Shown here: positions 4,234-5,395 of the stretch, in pieces
Numbering within the stretch: the stretch's first letter is position 1
Layout of the letters: every line of letters starts with the position of its first letter
Assembly (NCBI GenBank): GCA_024644285.1
Contig: JAHELH010000184.1
Span: 1-5,395 of the forward strand
Reading direction: 5' to 3'
Origin: Paracoccaceae bacterium
Lineage (GTDB): Bacteria; Pseudomonadota; Alphaproteobacteria; Rhodobacterales; Rhodobacteraceae
Length of the DNA stretch: 5,395 nt
Program-made: the position numbers and the translations under genes
Notes under the pieces: model-generated
Seen by the model: the letters and a program-made list of their open reading frames with translations, nothing else
The model's database searches: none
What the model was told of the DNA's origin: nothing

Positions 4234-4590
4234 ATGCGAAACGCGGCCCTGACCCTGGGCGTCATCGGCGGGATCATCGGCATGATCGTGGGGTTTTTCA
4301 GCTTCGGTTACGTGGAATTCGTCCGCTGGTTCGGAGAGATCGAGGATCTCGCGCACCAGGTGGACAACGAGGCGCTGATCCAGGGGGTCAGCCTGTTCGC
4401 GCCGCTTCTGGCCATCGCGGGCGGCGCCATGGCGCGCAGCGAGGCGGCGGTCGGCGGCGTGCTGATGCTGGCATCGGCGGCGGGAATGTACTGGGCCTTC
4501 GGTTTCGGCGCCTTCACAATGTTTCCCATCGCGATGTGCGGACTGGGCGGCGTGCTGGCGCTGGCGGCGCGCAGGCCAGACCCGGCGTAA
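4234..4590 (+). CDS. Four-helix membrane protein, unknown function
   Basis: A 118-residue protein from ATG 4234 to TAA 4590, with GGAG at 4222-4225 eight bases upstream. The predicted helices are at about 5-25 (small residues, GGIIGMIVG), 52-66, 72-90 and 93-112, with a short tail AARRPDPA. An acidic amphipathic segment, RWFGEIEDLAHQVDNEAL (31-48), separates the first two helices. The layout loosely recalls DUF4064-type small membrane proteins, but I cannot confirm that family. No charged residues suggest a channel or enzyme site within the membrane. Its stop codon lies six bases from that of the convergent DoxX gene, with no hairpin between them. Divergent transcription from the cold shock gene shares a 272-base region. 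Confidence 0.75.
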   Translation: MRNAALTLGVIGGIIGMIVGFFSFGYVEFVRWFGEIEDLAHQVDNEALIQGVSLFAPLLAIAGGAMARSEAAVGGVLMLASAAGMYWAFGFGAFTMFPIAMCGLGGVLALAARRPDPA

Positions 4591-4596
4591 GGCGCC

Positions 4597-5154
4597 TCAG
4601 ACGGTGTCCTCCCGGGCGCGGGCCAGCGCGCGGTCGACCGACAACGGCCCCCCGCCGCGCATCACGAGATAAACCAGCAGGAAGACCCAGAAGGCGCGCT
4701 GGTCCATTATGTGCGCGTCCGATGCCTTGTCGAACCAGGTGCCGATGGTCGCGGCATCGGCGCCGTGGCCGAAGATGTCGGTCAGGCTTTGCACCACAAC
4801 GAAGCCGATCATCCCCAGTGCGGCCAGCCGGGTCAGCAGGCCGATGACGATCAGCAACGGCAGGATGAACTCGGCCCAGGTGCCGGCCAGAATGATCAGC
4901 TTTTCCAGCAGGCTGAACTGGCTGGCATCGTACAGGACGGCCTCGGCCTTTTTCGGGAAAATCTGCGCATAGGCCCCGGTCGAGGGCGACAGGAAGCCGA
5001 AGAAACCTTCGCCCAGCTTGGTCTTGGCGGAGGACCAGAAATACAACAGCAGGACCCCGGCGAAGATCAGCCGCGCCAGCGTCGGCAGCAGCACCGGCGA
5101 CAGGCGCTCGACCCGGTCGAAGACGGCATCGTGCAGCGAGATCAGCGCGTTCAT
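4597..5154 (-). CDS. DoxX-family membrane protein of a DUF2063/MNIO operon
   Basis: A 185-residue inner-membrane protein from ATG (5152-5154) to TGA (4597-4599). Hydrophobic helices lie at about 21-40, 84-105, 107-126 and 153-167. The DoxX hallmarks are RLIFAGVLLLYFWSSAKTK (28-46), the AEFILPLLIVIGLLTRLAALG stretch (94-114), and the tail GGGPLSVDRAL (167-177). DoxX proteins are linked to quinone or thiol redox chemistry in the membrane. In the Hvf/bufferin/gig (gold-induced gene) type operons, a DoxX protein accompanies the DUF692 and DUF2063 pair that modifies a copper-binding peptide; its exact role there is unsettled. The start sits three bases after the stop of the upstream DUF2063 gene, and AAGGA (5162-5166 on the complement) lies inside that gene's last codons, so translation is probably coupled. 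Confidence 0.88.
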   Translation of the reverse strand: MNALISLHDAVFDRVERLSPVLLPTLARLIFAGVLLLYFWSSAKTKLGEGFFGFLSPSTGAYAQIFPKKAEAVLYDASQFSLLEKLIILAGTWAEFILPLLIVIGLLTRLAALGMIGFVVVQSLTDIFGHGADAATIGTWFDKASDAHIMDQRAFWVFLLVYLVMRGGGPLSVDRALARAREDTV

Positions 5155-5157
5155 GTC

Positions 5158-5395
5158 CTATTCCTTCAAGTCAATGATCGCGCCGCCGGCAAACAGGATC
5201 CCCAGCATCGCGGACAGGTCGAAATCTGGCACGCGCTCCAGCGCCGTGTCCAGCGCGGCGCCGAATGTCGCGCCGTCCATCAGCGCCGCCATGAAGGCGC
5301 CGCCGCCGGGCGGCAGAACGGACATCACCGGATCGAAGTCCGGCCGCGCGATCAGAACGTTCTGCCCGCCGGTGCCGGGTTTCGGCCCGTCCTCC
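5158..5395 (-). CDS. C-terminal part of a DUF2063 (HvfC/BufC-like) protein, N-terminus outside window
   Basis: On the minus strand one frame is open from the right edge to TAG (5158-5160), giving 78 complete codons; the other two minus frames hit stops at 5171-5173 and 5166-5168 and read as nonsense proteins. The translation contains NVLIARPDFDPVMSVLPPG, GGAFMAALMDGATFG and PDFDLSAMLGILFAGG, which is the C-terminal pattern of the DUF2063 'putative DNA-binding' family: VxxRP, LPPGGxxFLxAL, GxxLxxAL, and a final hydrophobic helix. Members of this family (HvfC, BufC, MbnC-related) are the partner proteins that bring a precursor peptide to the iron enzyme of the DUF692/MNIO family; the DNA-binding label is historical. 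DoxX directly downstream strongly supports this assignment. Confidence 0.85.
   Translation of the reverse strand, partial: EDGPKPGTGGQNVLIARPDFDPVMSVLPPGGGAFMAALMDGATFGAALDTALERVPDFDLSAMLGILFAGGAIIDLKE

Noticed and set aside
3828..4847. Plus-strand open frame of 339 codons across the cold shock gene, its leader, the membrane protein gene and part of DoxX
   Set aside because: It runs antisense to two well-supported genes and out of frame with a third; its composition is low-complexity Arg/Gly/Pro.

Overview
The window is GC-rich, densely packed chromosomal DNA. Codon use, leaders and gene families look like an alphaproteobacterium, most likely Rhodobacterales (Paracoccaceae/Roseobacteraceae). 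That placement is an inference from style and family content; no rRNA or other marker gene is present. I see no tRNA, rRNA, CRISPR array, insertion sequence or phage gene. No stretch over 300 bases lacks a gene; the longest gaps are 272, 236 and 141 bases, and each holds regulatory-looking structure.

Layout, left to right. (1) The 3' end of an unrecognised beta-rich protein gene (+, to 286) and a 77-residue two-helix membrane protein (+, 364-597), which converge on a small PGPGW-like membrane protein gene (-, 610-867). (2) A divergent gap with dyads, then an ArsC/Spx-family (YffB-like) thioredoxin-fold protein (+, 1000-1326). Its stop codon overlaps that of a GT8-like glycosyltransferase (-, 1323-2150). 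(3) Upstream of the glycosyltransferase on the same strand is a Tat-exported YHS-domain protein (-, 2231-2689). The 80-base gap between them can form an RNA stem that buries the glycosyltransferase ribosome binding site. (4) Two small secreted cysteine-containing proteins of unknown function (+, 2926-3243 and 3385-3687). Each is preceded at almost the same distance by the same GAAAC-N5-GTTTC inverted repeat. (5) A CspA-family cold shock gene (-, 3755-3961) with a strong intrinsic terminator and a long structured leader, divergent from a four-helix membrane protein (+, 4234-4590). (6) A DoxX-family membrane protein (-, 4597-5154), directly downstream of and translationally coupled to the 3' end of a DUF2063 (HvfC/BufC-like) gene (-, 5158 to the window edge).

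Most of the window is ordinary single-gene chromosome. The right edge is the tail of what is probably a bufferin/Hvf/gig-type operon: precursor peptide, DUF692 MNIO enzyme, DUF2063 partner, DoxX. These operons make modified copper-binding peptides. The precursor and the enzyme should lie just beyond base 5395. The most original signals inside the window are the ribosome-binding-site-burying stem at 2159-2217 and the paired inverted repeats at 2826-2840 and 3287-3301.
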